DNA of 64,000 nt from Streptomyces sp. NBC_01241 (GTDB lineage Bacteria > Actinomycetota > Actinomycetes > Streptomycetales > Streptomycetaceae): NCBI RefSeq assembly GCF_041435435.1, contig NZ_CP108494.1:1550001-1614000 (forward strand), given 5' to 3'. Of this stretch, positions 37,712-49,918 are shown piece after piece; positions within the stretch are counted from its first letter, which is position 1; each line of letters begins with the position of its first letter. A program made the translations under genes and the position numbers. The notes beneath the pieces were generated by a model, which made no database searches, was not told where the DNA came from, and saw nothing but the letters and a program-made list of their open reading frames with translations.

Positions 37712-38242
37712 TCACCCCAGCCTTGAGTGATGGAGCATCATCAGCCCGGCCACCATGCCGGCGGCCGGGACCTCACCGCGGGCGATCATGTCGGGCACCA
37801 GTTTGAGCGGTATCCACTCGCGGCGCGAGGACTCGAAGTCGTCGCTGGGGTGGCCGGTCCAGGTCGCCTCCTCGGACCAGTAGAGGTGGTGCCGGGCGTC
37901 GGTGAGGCCGTTCGACGGCTCCACGGTCAGCAGCGGGCGCAGCGGGCCGGGGCGCCAGCCGGTCTCCTCCTCCATCTCCCGGGCCGCGGCGGCCGCGATG
38001 TCCTCGCCGTCCTCGACGACGCCCGCGGCGAGCTCCCAGCCCCAGCTGTCGGTGATGAACCGGTGCCGCCACAGCAGCAGCACCTCGTTGGCATCGTTGA
38101 CGACGGTGGCCGCCGCGACGGGGCGGAGCCGGATCAGGTAGTGGTCGAGATGGCGGCCGTCGGGGACGACCACATCCGCCAGATTGACCCGGAACCAGCG
38201 GTTCTCATACACAGTTTGTTCGTTCAGGTTCGCCCATTGCAC
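37712..38242 (-). CDS. Nudix hydrolase
   Basis: 176 residues. Nudix box GVVEDGEDIAAAAAREMEEETGW matches GX5EX7REUXEEXGU with the catalytic glutamates in REMEEE. The GTG at 38242 (VQWANLNEQTVYENRWF) is the family N-terminus and has GGAAGG upstream; an ATG at 38278 is possible. It resembles ADP-ribose-type pyrophosphatases (C-terminal HSRLG region); the substrate is not proven. Confidence 0.9.
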   Translation of the reverse strand: MQWANLNEQTVYENRWFRVNLADVVVPDGRHLDHYLIRLRPVAAATVVNDANEVLLLWRHRFITDSWGWELAAGVVEDGEDIAAAAAREMEEETGWRPGPLRPLLTVEPSNGLTDARHHLYWSEEATWTGHPSDDFESSRREWIPLKLVPDMIARGEVPAAGMVAGLMMLHHSRLG

Positions 38243-38342
38243 AGTTGTGCCACCTTCCGACAGAGTAGGTGGCAACATCGCAGCAGGCGTAGGACCGGAG
38301 GGGAACGTACCGGCACCGGTGGGTTCGCCCGCGCGTGGGTAC

Positions 38343-39698
38343 TCACAGCGGTACGCGCAACGCCCCGTCGATCAGTTCGGCGGCCCGCCCCGCTTCGGCG
38401 CAGCCGCTCGCGATCAGGTCGTCGCGCACCGCGCGCAGCCGGTCGCGCAGCCGCTGCGACTCCATGCCCCGGGCCCGCTCGGCCATTTCCACGGCGGTGG
38501 CCGCCGCCCGGTCCGCCTCGCCCTGGCGCAGCTCGACATGGGTCAGCATGGCGAGCCGGTGCACTCTGCCCCGGTCGTGCGCCGGGGTCCGTACGGCCGC
38601 CGCCGCGTGTTCCCTGGCCCCGGGCAGATCGCCGAGGCCGAGCAGCGCCTCGGCCACCTGCACATCGACCAGGCCCGGCTGGACGTACCCCGTCTCGTCC
38701 GGTTCCTCGCCCGGACGGATGCGTTCCGCCTTCGACTCGGCGCGCCGGATGCAGTCCAGGGCGCTGCCCGCGTCGCCGAGGTGGGCGTACGCCTTGGCCT
38801 GCATCGCGTACAGATCGGTGGCCAGCGCGGGAGTGATGTGGCCACTGGCGGCCCGGAGCGCCGCCTGCGCGAAGGCCACCGACTGCCGGTACTCGGCGAG
38901 GCACAGCGACTGGTTGACCAGCAGGGCGATCACATAGCCGCCGAGCCCCCGGTCCCCGCTCGCCTTGGCCAGCCGCAGCGCCTGGTGGAAGTAGCGCTGG
39001 GCGAGCCCGTGCGCGTCGGAGTCGTAGGCGCAGATGCCCGCGACGGCCACCAACCCTCCTGTCGCCCGGTGCAGTTGGCGCCCCGTCGCATCGCTGTAGG
39101 CGCCACGCAGCAGCGGGGCGGTCTCCGCGTTGAGGAAGCCGACGATGCGGGATCGGGTCGCGATTCCGCCTGCCCTGCGGTACATGAGTTCGTAGTGGGC
39201 ACGGGCCGCGCGCAGCGTCACTATGTCGGCCGCGCCGACCCGGGTGGTGCCGCTGCGGGAGACATCGAGGTCCTCGGGCGGGTTCTCCCATTCCCAGACG
39301 GGCATCACCGCCGTGGTCCCCGTGACGGCGGCCGAGGCGAGTATGTGCGGGCGCTGCTGTGCGTCGGAGCGCCACAGCGCGGTGGTCCGCTCGACGAATC
39401 CGCCGAGTGTGGACGCGGGCCCACCCGCACCCGCACCGGCGCCCGGAGCCGCCATGCCGATGTCGTCCAGTGCAAGAGGCCTGTTCAGCCGGTTCCCGAG
39501 GACTTCGCAGACCAGGTCCGGCACCTGGCCACGGGGGCGCTGCCCCTTCAACCAGCGGGCCACCGCGGTGTGTTCGTACCGCAGGCACAGTCCGCGGGAG
39601 CGGCCGATCCGGTTGATGTGCGCGGCGAGGCCGGCCCGGGAGACGCCCGCCTCCTCGATCAGGGCCGCCAGCAGAACGTTGGGCTCCGTTGCCCCCAT
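38343..39698 (-). CDS. NsdA-like TPR transcriptional regulator
   Basis: 451 residues. N-terminal unusual HTH (LLAALIEEAGVSRAGLAAHI, then RYEHTAVARWLKGQRPRG). The remainder is a helical TPR-like array (ARAHYELMYRRAGG; YFHQALRLAKASGDRGL; DLYAMQAKAYAHLGD). It resembles NsdA, known in S. coelicolor as a negative regulator of sporulation and antibiotic production; this may be a paralogue. The ATG at 39698 has GGAGGGG upstream. Confidence 0.8.
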   Translation of the reverse strand: MGATEPNVLLAALIEEAGVSRAGLAAHINRIGRSRGLCLRYEHTAVARWLKGQRPRGQVPDLVCEVLGNRLNRPLALDDIGMAAPGAGAGAGGPASTLGGFVERTTALWRSDAQQRPHILASAAVTGTTAVMPVWEWENPPEDLDVSRSGTTRVGAADIVTLRAARAHYELMYRRAGGIATRSRIVGFLNAETAPLLRGAYSDATGRQLHRATGGLVAVAGICAYDSDAHGLAQRYFHQALRLAKASGDRGLGGYVIALLVNQSLCLAEYRQSVAFAQAALRAASGHITPALATDLYAMQAKAYAHLGDAGSALDCIRRAESKAERIRPGEEPDETGYVQPGLVDVQVAEALLGLGDLPGAREHAAAAVRTPAHDRGRVHRLAMLTHVELRQGEADRAAATAVEMAERARGMESQRLRDRLRAVRDDLIASGCAEAGRAAELIDGALRVPL

Positions 39699-40124
39699 GT
39701 GCCCCTCCGGTGGTTCGGCACGCCGAGGCGTGTCGCACCAGTGGAGCACGATTCACACGGGGTGTGAACGTAATGCCCGAACCGTCCCGCCGCGCGCTCT
39801 GGCACGCCGGGGCCCGGGTCGGTTGAATCAGTCGTCTCGCAAGAGGCGGCCGGGTCGTCTGCTCCCCCTCGTACAGCCGACGACCCGCACCCGCGTCGTC
39901 CGTTACCGCCGGCCTGCCCGACACTCCGCGGCGGCGCGGACGGCGCCGGATCGCACGACCCACTGCCCACGGATCGGAGGGTGGCTGCGGGATCGGCACG
40001 GAGCCGGGTTCCCCCGGGCCGGGCCGGGGCCCGCGTGCGGTCCTCGCCGTTCGGCGAGCACGGGAGGGGCGCGTCCGGTGACCGGATGCGCCCCTCCCCA
40101 CGTCGCGGCCGGCAGACATGACCA
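39699..40124. other. Intergenic region, no gene seen
   Basis: About 425 bp with the promoter region of the NsdA-like gene and one hairpin (40062-40098). I see no coding pattern or RNA gene. Confidence 0.5.
40062..40098 (+). terminator. Hairpin terminator, orphan
   Basis: Perfect 11-bp arms GGGAGGGGCGC and GCGCCCCTCCC. No intact gene precedes it on the plus strand, so it may be left from a deleted gene. Confidence 0.5.
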
Positions 40125-40640
40125 GTGGCCGCCGTCGAACTGAAGGATCCGGTCCCGTTCCTGCGCGCTGGGTCCCGTTCCTGCGCGCTGGGTCCCGTTC
40201 CTGCGCGCTGGTGAGCTGGTTCTGACCACCGGCCTGCGCCGGCGTACCCGCCGGGCGTGGGACCGGCTGGTACGTGACCTGGTCGCCGTGCCCGTCGCGG
40301 CGCTCTGCATCGGGATCGGGCTGGTGCGCGACCGGGTGCCGGCGGGGTTGCGGGACGCCGCCGAACGGCACGGGCTCGCGCTGTTGACGTCCCCGGTGGA
40401 GATCCCGTTCATCCAGATCGGCCGGTGGACGGCGGATCAGATCTTCGCCGAGCAGTACGCGCGGACCCGGCTGATGATCCGCCTCCAGGGCGAGATCATG
40501 GGAGCGCTGCTCGCGGGCCGCGGCCCGCGTCATCTCGTCGCCGTACTGGCCCAGCATCTGACCGCCGAGGTCGCCGTCCTCGACACGGCGGGCACGGTGC
40601 TGGAGCAGCACTCGTCGGCCGCGCGCCGGCCGGCGGAGCC
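40125..40640 (+). pseudogene. PucR-family regulator, internal fragment
   Basis: Reads VAAVELKDPVPFLRA then, after a repeat expansion, GELVLTTGLRRRTRRAWDRL, VPVAALCIGIGLVRDRVPAG, FIQIGRWTADQIFAEQYART, matching the N-terminal PucR domain. The N-terminal start and the C-terminal helix-turn-helix are missing. A 20-bp unit (GGTCCCGTTCCTGCGCGCTG) is present three times; the two extra copies add 40 bp and break the frame. It is clearly a degraded gene. Confidence 0.7.
40151..40210. repeat. Three perfect 20-bp tandem repeats
   Basis: Unit GGTCCCGTTCCTGCGCGCTG at 40151, 40171 and 40191. One copy would maintain the PucR frame; three copies do not. Confidence 0.95.
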
Positions 40641-40729
40641 GTGTCGTCCCCGACGGGCCCCGAATCGTCGTCGAACGCGCCGGGCGAGCCGGAGATCCGG
40701 CCCGCCCGGCGGTCGAGGACGAAGGCGCC

Positions 40730-43281
40730 TCACGCGCCCCGCAGCACCGCGCCCGTCCGCTCGGCGGCGAGCGCCACCGCGGCGTCGCGCGCGGCCGAGG
40801 CCTCGTCGACGGTCAGCGTGCGGTCCGCCGCGCGGAAGCGCAGCGCGTACGCCAGGGACTTGCGGCCCGCACCGATCTGGTCGCCGGTGAAGACGTCGAA
40901 CAGCCGCAGCGATTCGAGGAGTTCACCCGCGCCCTCGCGCAGCGCCCGCTCCACCTCGGCGGCGGGGACGTTCTCCGCGACGATCAGCGCGACGTCCTGG
41001 GTCGCCACCGGGAAGGCGGAGATCCGGGGCGCCTGGAGCGCGCCGTCGGCAGCCTGCTCCAGGAGGTCGAGTTCGACCTCCATGGCACAGGTGCGCTCCG
41101 GCAGGTGGAGCTCCTTGATGACGCGCGGGTGCAGCTCACCGGCATGCCCGAAGAGGGTCTCCGTGCCGTTCACCGTGACGTACAGCGCGGCGCAGCGGCC
41201 CGGATGCCACGGCGCGTGCTGGTCGCTGCGGACGGTCACCTCGACACCCGCCTCGCGGGCGATCGTCCGGGCGGCCTCGACGGAGTCCGCCCAGTCGGCC
41301 GGGCGGCCCTTGCCCCACCAGCCGGCCTGCTCGCGGGCGCCCGCGAGGACGACCGCGGCGCGGCGCGGCTGGCGCGGCAGCGTGGCGTCGAGCCCGGCGA
41401 TCTCCTCGTCGGTGGGACGGCGGTCGACGGGCAGCCGTACGGCCTTCGTCTCCGTACCGGTCAGTGGGGTCTCCCCTGCTCGAACGGAGCCGAGAGCTTG
41501 GGGAAGGAAGACCAGGCCGGTCTCGAAGAGAGCGAGGTCGTGGCTGCCGCGACCGTCGTTGCGCCGCAGTGCGCCGAGCAGGCCCGGCAGCAGCGTGGTG
41601 CGCAGCGCCGGCTCCTCGTCGGAGAGCGGGTTCACGAGCTCGACCGTACGGCGGCGGGCGTCGTCGGTGTCGAACCCGAGCTGGTCGAGCACGGCGGCAC
41701 CGATGAACGGGTAGTTCAGCGCCTCGACGTAGCCGGCTCCGGCGAGCGCCCGGCCGATCCTGCGGTGCAGCCGCTGGCGGTCGGTGAGCCCGCGGCCGGA
41801 CGGCGGCGTCGGGAGGGTGGACGGGAGGTTCTCGTACCCCTCGAGACGGATGACCTCTTCGGCGAGGTCGTTCGGCTCGCTGAGGTCCGGGCGCCAGGAC
41901 GGCACGGTGACGATCAGCTCGTCCTGCCCGTAGACGTCGCAGCCGACCTGCTGGAGGCGGCGTACGACGGTCTCGCGGCCGTAGCCGACCCCGGCCACCC
42001 GGTCGGGGTGGTCCGCCGGCATGGCGATGGTGCGGGGCGCGGACGGGGCGCTGACCTCGGTGGCGCCGGCCTCGGCGGTGCCGCCGGCGAGCAGCACCAG
42101 CAGGTCGACGGTGCGCTGCGCGGCGGCAGCCGCGGCCTGCGGGTCGGAGCCGCGCTCGAAGCGCTTGGACGCCTCGGAGGTCAGCTTGTGGCGGCGCGCG
42201 GTCCGGGCGATCGAGATCGCGTCGAAGTGCGCGGCCTCGATGACGACCTCGGTGGTGCTGTGCGTACCGTCCTGGACGTCCGCGATCTCGGTGTTGGCGC
42301 CGCCCATGACACCCGCGAGGCCGATCGGCCCGCGGTTGTCGGTGATGACCAGGTCCTCGGCGTCCAGGACGCGGGCCGTGCCGTCGAGGGTGGTGAGCTT
42401 CTCGCCCTGCTGGGCGCGGCGCACCCCGATCGGCCCGTCGAGGCGGGTGCGGTCGTACGCGTGCAGCGGCTGGCCGAGCTCCAGCATCACGTAGTTGGTG
42501 ACGTCGACGGCGAGCGAGATGGGGCGCATCCCGGCCTTCTGCAGCCTGCGCTGCAGCCAGATCGGGGAGCGCGCCTCGGGCTGGAGGCCGACGACGGTGC
42601 GCGCGGTGAACTTGTCGCAGCCGATCGGGTCGGCGATCTTGACCGGGTAGCCGAACGCGTTCGGCGCGGGTACGTCCAGGAGCGCCGGGTCGCGCAGCGG
42701 CAGCCCGTACGCGATGGCGGTCTCGCGGGCGACGCCGCGGATGGACAGGCAGTAGCCGCGGTCCGGCGTGACGGCGATGTCGAGGACCTCGTCGACGAGC
42801 TGGAGCAGCTCGATCGCGTCGCTGCCGACCTCGTGCTCCGGGGGCAGCACGATGATGCCGTGCGTGCCGTCGTCGCCCATGCCGAGCTCGTCGGTTGAGC
42901 AGATCATGCCGTGCGAGGTCTTGCCGTACGTCTTGCGCGCGGCGATCGCGAAGTCGCCGGGCAGGACGGCGCCCGGGAGGACCACGACGACCTTGTCGCC
43001 GACGGAGAAGTTACGGGCTCCGCAGACGATCTCCTGCGGCTCACCGGTGCCGTTGGCGTGGCCGACGTCGACGGTGCAGAAGCGGATGGGCTTCTTGAAG
43101 CCCTCCAGCTCCTCGATGGTCAGTACCTGTCCGACGACCAGCGGGCCCTTGAGGCCGGCGCCGATCTGCTCGACGGTCTCGACCTCCAGACCCACGGCGA
43201 CGAGCTTGGCCTGTACGTCACGGCCGGTCTCTGTCGCCGGCAGGTCGACGTACTCCCGCAGCCAGGAAAGCGGGACGCGCA

Positions 43282-43282
<1 letters not shown>
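40730..43282 (-). CDS. pheT: Phenylalanine--tRNA ligase beta subunit
   Basis: 850 residues. Domain order as in bacterial PheT: N-terminal [21 protein letters not shown]-like tRNA-binding domain ([13 protein letters not shown]), B3/B4 editing domain, B5 domain, catalytic-like core and the C-terminal anticodon-binding FDX-ACB ([16 protein letters not shown], ending GAVLRG). It forms the alpha2-beta2 enzyme with PheS. The 43-bp dispersed repeat (41465-41507) lies inside the gene and encodes about 14 residues ([15 protein letters not shown]) without breaking the frame. The start codon overlaps the pheS stop by one base (TGATG). Confidence 0.96.
41465..41507. repeat. Dispersed 43-bp repeat, copy 2, within pheT
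   Basis: Begins TGGGGTCTCCCCTGCTCG and ends GAGAGCTTGGGGAAGG; nearly identical to copy 3 (46545-46587). Read in frame through pheT. Confidence 0.75.
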
Positions 43283-45799
<2,517 letters not shown>

Positions 45800-45937
45800 A
45801 TCCCGTACCCCACCTCTCGAACCGGTGTAGTGGGCCCCCGAGTTCGTCACCCTACTAGTCGTCGGTGACGGAGCGACACCCTGCGGGGGGGCGCACTCAC
45901 ACGGTGCGCCGTCGGTGGGGTACGGGCATGGCGTCGG

Positions 45938-46430
45938 TCAGGCGGCGACCTCGACCCGGTCCCCGACCGGCCGCTCCGCCCGCTCACGCCGCACGAGCGA
46001 TCCGGAGGCGAACGATCCGGCCGCCGTGCAGGCCGCGATGACCAACAGGAGCAGGGCCGCGCCCCACGACGCGCCGTTCGCCGCCCTGGTCAGCGAGGTG
46101 GCGGGCAGCGGTACGAATCCGGCCACGACGCCCGCGAGGTGGTAGGACATCGCGACGGCACGTAGCGGAACGCCTCGGGGAACATGCCGGAGACCACCGC
46201 GCCGATGGGGGCGTACGGAATGGAGAGTGCGCCGATCCCGAGCCCGACCCCGAGGTGGACCAGTGCGGGCCTGCCGGTGTCGACGAGCCGGAAGGCCGGG
46301 AAGGCGACGGCCATGGTGACGAGGCCGCCGATGGCGCAGACGGTCCAGGAGCCGATCCGGTCGGCCTCCTCGTCGAGTCCGACGATGCGGCCGTGCAGGG
46401 CGCCGAGAGTGCGGGCGGTGGACCCTCGCC
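45938..46430 (-). pseudogene. C-terminal remnant of an MHS-type MFS transporter
   Basis: Encodes GALHGRIVGLDEEADRIGSW, then membrane helices LGVGLGIGALSIPYAPIGAV and GMFPEAFRY. A one-base deletion near 46160 shifts the frame, and the helices continue as VAMSYHLAGVVAGFVPLPAT to RVEVAA at 45938. The pattern GMFPEAFRYS-AVAMSYHLAG is that of metabolite:H+ symporters. The N-terminal half is missing, so it is a deletion remnant. Confidence 0.65.
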
Positions 46431-46448
46431 GCGGCTGCCGACCAGGGT

Positions 46449-46650
46449 CTTTCGTTCGGATCAGGCCGGATCAGGGAGCGGCCCGCCGCGGAGCGGCTGA
46501 TGTCACCGTGGTGCCGTACATCGCAAGGCGGAGGAAGGAGCCGATGGGGTCTCCCCTGCTCGAGCGGAGCCGAGAGCTCGGGGAAGACCGACGACAACGC
46601 GGCGAGGCGCGGCACCGGGGCACGCGAGCCCGGCCTGATCCAAACGAGAG
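46449..46650. repeat. Imperfect inverted repeat bracketing dispersed repeat copy 3
   Basis: CTTTCGTTCGGATCAGGCCG (46449-46468) matches the complement of 46631-46650 at 18 of 20 positions. The enclosed 160 bp contain the 43-bp repeat. It may be a small non-autonomous element or a folded 3' end of the methyltransferase transcript. Confidence 0.5.
46545..46587. repeat. Dispersed 43-bp repeat, copy 3
   Basis: TGGGGTCTCCCCTGCTCG at the left, GAGAGCTCGGGGAAGA at the right. Intergenic, unlike copies 1 and 2. Confidence 0.75.
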
Positions 46651-46653
46651 GCC

Positions 46654-47487
46654 CTAGCGGCGCGGGCGCTGGGCCCGTGCGGAGGCGTACAGGCACACGG
46701 CCGCCGCCGTCGCCAGATTGAGGCTCTCCGCCTTGCCGTGGATCGGCACCCGCACGACGGCGTCGGCCAGCGCGCGGGTCTCCTCGGGCAGGCCCCATGC
46801 CTCGTTGCCGAAGACCCAGGCGGTCGGCCCGCCCATGGTTCCGGCGTCGAGCTCGTCGTCGAGGTCGTCCTCGCCCGCGCCGTCGGCGGCGAGAATCCGT
46901 ACGCCCGCGTCCCTCAGCCCCTGCACGGCCTGCTCGACCGGGACACCGACGGCGACCGGCAGATGGAAGAGCGAGCCGACGGACGCCCGGACGGACTTGG
47001 GGTTGTAGAGGTCCACCGAGGCGTCGGTGAGCACGACGGCGTCGGCGCCCGCGGCGTCGGCGCAGCGCAGCACCGTACCGGCGTTCCCCGGGTCGCGTAC
47101 GTGGGCGAGCACGGCGACCAGTTTCGGCTTCGCGGCGAGGATCGCGTCGAACGGCGAGTCGAGGAAGCGGCAGACGCCGATCAGGCCCTGGGGGGTGACG
47201 GTCTGCGACACATCGGCGAGCACACCGCCGTCCGCGAGATGCACCCGCGCGCCCGCCGCGTGGGCGGCGTCGACGATGTCGGCGTACCGCTCGGCTGCCT
47301 CGACGGTGGCGAACAGCTCGATCAGCGTCGGTTCGCCGTCGCTGCCGCGGTGTTCGGCGGCCTCGCGCACGGCCTGCGGCCCCTCGGCGATGAACCTGCG
47401 CTCCTTGCCGCGGAAGTTGCGCTTGGCCAGCCGCCGGGCGGCGGTGACGCGTGGCGATCGCGGGGAGATCAGTTCGGGGGTGCCCAT
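46654..47487 (-). CDS. TrmH/SpoU-type RNA 2'-O-methyltransferase
   Basis: 277 residues. N-terminal L30e-like substrate-binding domain (RRFIAEGPQAVREA) then the SPOUT knot: motif 1 HVRDPGNAGTVLRCADAAGAD, motif 2 WVFGNEAWGLPEE, motif 3 VRVPIHGKAESLNLATAAAVCLY. It methylates ribose in rRNA or tRNA with SAM. It follows rplT in the infC operon, separated by a hairpin. Confidence 0.93.
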   Translation of the reverse strand: MGTPELISPRSPRVTAARRLAKRNFRGKERRFIAEGPQAVREAAEHRGSDGEPTLIELFATVEAAERYADIVDAAHAAGARVHLADGGVLADVSQTVTPQGLIGVCRFLDSPFDAILAAKPKLVAVLAHVRDPGNAGTVLRCADAAGADAVVLTDASVDLYNPKSVRASVGSLFHLPVAVGVPVEQAVQGLRDAGVRILAADGAGEDDLDDELDAGTMGGPTAWVFGNEAWGLPEETRALADAVVRVPIHGKAESLNLATAAAVCLYASARAQRPRR

Positions 47488-47550
47488 GGTCGGCGGCGAG
47501 CCTCTCTGCGTACGGAGGTGAGGGACGTACGGAAATTGTCGTGCAACGCA

Positions 47551-47585
47551 CCGGACCCGCAGACGACGAGCGCCTGCGGGTCCGG
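47551..47585 (-). terminator. Terminator after rplT
   Basis: Perfect 12-bp arms CCGGACCCGCAG and CTGCGGGTCCGG with an 11-base loop, 28 bp after the rplT stop. Confidence 0.7.
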
Positions 47586-47612
47586 CTCAGAAAACAGGAA
47601 GTGCGACCTGGG

Positions 47613-47996
47613 TCAGGCAGCCTTCGGGGCGTTGACGTCGCTCGGGAGGGCCTTCTGGGCGACCTCGACGAGAGCGGCGAACGCGTTGGCGTCGTTGACC
47701 GCGAGCTCGGCCAGGATCTTGCGGTCCACCTCGATGTTGGCGGCCTTCAGACCCTGGATGAGGCGGTTGTACGTCATGCCGTTCTGGCGGGCAGCGGCGT
47801 TGATGCGCTGGATCCACAGCTGACGGAAGTCGCCCTTGCGCTTCTTGCGGTCGTTGTAGTTGTAGACGAGGGAGTGGGTGACCTGCTCCTTCGCCTTGCG
47901 GTACAGGCGGGAGCGCTGGCCCCGGTAACCGCTGGCCTGCTCGAGGATTGCCCGGCGCTTCTTGTGAGCGTTTACTGCCCGCTTGACGCGTGCCAC
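47613..47996 (-). CDS. rplT: Ribosomal protein L20
   Basis: 127 residues, highly basic N-terminus ([25 protein letters not shown]) and globular C-terminus ([23 protein letters not shown]). An early assembly protein of the 50S subunit. In many bacteria L20 represses its own operon; the 109-bp gap before it could host such a site. Confidence 0.98.
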   Translation of the reverse strand: MARVKRAVNAHKKRRAILEQASGYRGQRSRLYRKAKEQVTHSLVYNYNDRKKRKGDFRQLWIQRINAAARQNGMTYNRLIQGLKAANIEVDRKILAELAVNDANAFAALVEVAQKALPSDVNAPKAA

Positions 47997-48105
47997 TTTT
48001 TAACTCCTTGTAGCGGGGCCGTGGTTGGACTCACACGGCCCGGAAACGAATTGGTCCCGGTCTGAGTCGAGCTCGCCGCCCACGGGTTCACCGCGGGCCA
48101 CGGAC

Positions 48106-48300
48106 TCACTTGCCGAGAAGCTTCTTGATCTTCTTGGCGTCGGACGGAGCCACTACGACCGTGCCGGTCAGCGAGCGGGTCTTCTTGGACGACTTGTGCT
48201 CAAGAAGGTGGCGCTTGCCGGCGCGCTCACGGAGCACCTTGCCGGAGCCGGTGATCTTGAAGCGCTTGCTGGCACCGCTGTGCGTCTTGTTCTTCGGCAT
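48106..48300 (-). CDS. rpmI: Ribosomal protein L35
   Basis: 64 residues: [21 protein letters not shown] and a basic [16 protein letters not shown] segment, as in all L35. It sits between infC and rplT in the classic order. Confidence 0.98.
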   Translation of the reverse strand: MPKNKTHSGASKRFKITGSGKVLRERAGKRHLLEHKSSKKTRSLTGTVVVAPSDAKKIKKLLGK

Positions 48301-48392
48301 CGCGCCGTTCTCTCCTCGTCAGTGGCGCCCCTCGCGGTGCGGGCACCGGACAGCAGGGGCGTCAGATCTTGGTGGGAATTCCGTGGAGACCC

Positions 48393-48415
48393 GGGGCCGC
48401 CTGGATGGCGGCCCC
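48393..48415 (-). terminator. Hairpin between infC and rpmI
   Basis: Perfect 9-bp arms GGGGCCGCC and GGCGGCCCC directly after the infC stop. It lies inside the operon, so partial termination or mRNA processing is more likely than full termination. Confidence 0.5.
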
Positions 48416-48420
48416 CTGAG

Positions 48421-49074
48421 TCACGCCTCGGAAGGTGTGTCGCCCGGAGCCTCGGGCTGCGCTTCGGCAGCCTCGCCCGCGGGTTCGGCGTCGGGGGTGG
48501 AACCCTGACGCTCCGCCTTGCGGGCGGCCTGGGCCTCGCGGGCCTCGGCCATGGCTTCGGTCTTCTTCTTGTGCGGGCCCAGAACCATGATCATGTTCCG
48601 GCCGTCCTGCTTCGGGTTGGACTCGATGAAACCGAGTTCCTCCACATCCGAAGCGAGACGCTGGAGCAGTCGGAAGCCCAGCTCGGGGCGGGACTGCTCA
48701 CGACCACGGAACATGATCGTGATCTTGACCTTGTCGCCCTGCTTGAGGAACCGGACGACGTGACCCTTCTTGGTGTCATAGTCGTGCGGGTCGATCTTCG
48801 GCCGGAGCTTCATCTCCTTGATGACCGTGTGCGCCTGGTTCTTGCGCGCCTCACGGGCCTTCATGGCCGACTCGTACTTGAACTTCCCGTAGTCCATGAG
48901 CTTGCACACGGGCGGACGGGCGGTCGCCGCCACCTCGACCAGGTCGAGGTCGTACTCCTGTGCAAGTTCCAGGGCCTTGGCAAGCGGAACAATCCCGACC
49001 TGCTCGCCGCTGGGACCGACAAGTCGCACCTCGGGAACGCGAATCCGGTCGTTGATGCGGGGCTCGGCGCTGAT
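48421..49074 (-). CDS. infC: Translation initiation factor IF-3, probable AUC start
   Basis: 217 residues from ATC at 49074: [20 protein letters not shown], then the linker and C-domain [25 protein letters not shown], and an Ala/Glu-rich tail longer than E. coli IF-3. A perfect AGGAGG lies 4 bp before ATC AGC, and no ATG or GTG is suitably placed; the closest in-frame GTG is at 49119, with no ribosome site. E. coli infC is known to use AUU so that IF-3 can repress its own translation; ATC here suggests the same control. Confidence 0.93.
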   Translation of the reverse strand: MSAEPRINDRIRVPEVRLVGPSGEQVGIVPLAKALELAQEYDLDLVEVAATARPPVCKLMDYGKFKYESAMKAREARKNQAHTVIKEMKLRPKIDPHDYDTKKGHVVRFLKQGDKVKITIMFRGREQSRPELGFRLLQRLASDVEELGFIESNPKQDGRNMIMVLGPHKKKTEAMAEAREAQAARKAERQGSTPDAEPAGEAAEAQPEAPGDTPSEA

Positions 49075-49463
49075 GGATCCTCCTCGGTAGCACCACGCGG
49101 CCGTCTGGCGGACAGCCACGTAACGTCTGTTTTCGTCAGACCAACCGCGCCGGTGCAAGAAAAATGCCCCGGACGGGACACAGGCGGGGCTCCTGGAACA
49201 ACCGGAACACCGCCGCGGTCAACCGCGGGGCGTATCGGGCGGCTCCATCGTCCGTACGGAACGATGGGCGCCACCTGACCGGTGACCCGCCGTCCGAACG
49301 GACAGCCAGGTGGGAGATCGGAGCCTCCACTTGTGGGCTGAGCACATAGCTGCACAGCCGGTCGTTACACCAGGCTAGCAGCTCCCCCGGGCGGGCGCGA
49401 ACCGGCTGCCGCCCACCGCTCCCGCAGACGGGGCGGCATCGCAATGGGCCTATCGTATGGCGC
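49075..49463. other. infC leader and intergenic region
   Basis: About 390 bp. It holds the 5' leader of infC and the promoter of the DUF1844 gene. A 7-9-7 inverted repeat (CCATCGT 49245-49251 and ACGATGG 49261-49267) is present. No gene is seen. Confidence 0.5.
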
Positions 49464-49826
49464 ATGAGTGACGCGACCCCCACCACCGATTCCCCCGGCT
49501 TCGACGACATGGCCCGCGACATCGCGGAGGTGCCCGCGGTCGAGGTGATCGTGACGGTCGCGGTCAATCTGATGAGCGCCGCCGCCGTGAAGCTCGGGCT
49601 GACCGAGGAGGGCGACGAGCACAAGGACCTCGACGAGGCCCGAAAGCTGGTTCATGCGCTGGCCGGCCTGCTGGACGCCAGCACCACCGAGATCAGCTCC
49701 TTCCACGCGGCTCCGCTGCGTGACGGCCTGAAGTCGCTGCAGCTGGCGTTCCGCGAGGCGTCGCTCGTTCCGGACGAGCCCGGCCAGGGTCCCGGCGAGA
49801 AGTACACCGGCCCCGTCTACGGCTGA
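49464..49826 (+). CDS. DUF1844 family protein
   Basis: 120 residues. The conserved part runs DDMARDIAEVPAVEVIVTVAVNLMSAAAVKLGL, then a helical KDLDEARKLVHALAGLLDA; the tail is EKYTGPVYG. The family is normally encoded next to infC in actinobacteria. No known function. Confidence 0.88.
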   Translation: MSDATPTTDSPGFDDMARDIAEVPAVEVIVTVAVNLMSAAAVKLGLTEEGDEHKDLDEARKLVHALAGLLDASTTEISSFHAAPLRDGLKSLQLAFREASLVPDEPGQGPGEKYTGPVYG

Positions 49827-49860
49827 GTCCGCACGGCCCCCGGTTCCGCCTCCCGACTCC

Positions 49861-49909
49861 TGACGGTTGTGAGCCCCCGCCCAGGACGGGCGGGGGCTCA
49901 CAACCGTCA
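49861..49909. terminator. Bidirectional terminator
   Basis: 22-bp perfect arms beginning TGACGGTTGTGAGCCC with a 5-base loop, between convergent DUF1844 and SseB genes. Confidence 0.9.
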
Positions 49910-49918
49910 GGCAGCGGA

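Noticed and set aside
40288-40890. 200-residue plus-strand gene
   Set aside because: Only the first 110 residues resemble PucR; the rest is antisense to pheT, and both ends of the domain are missing.
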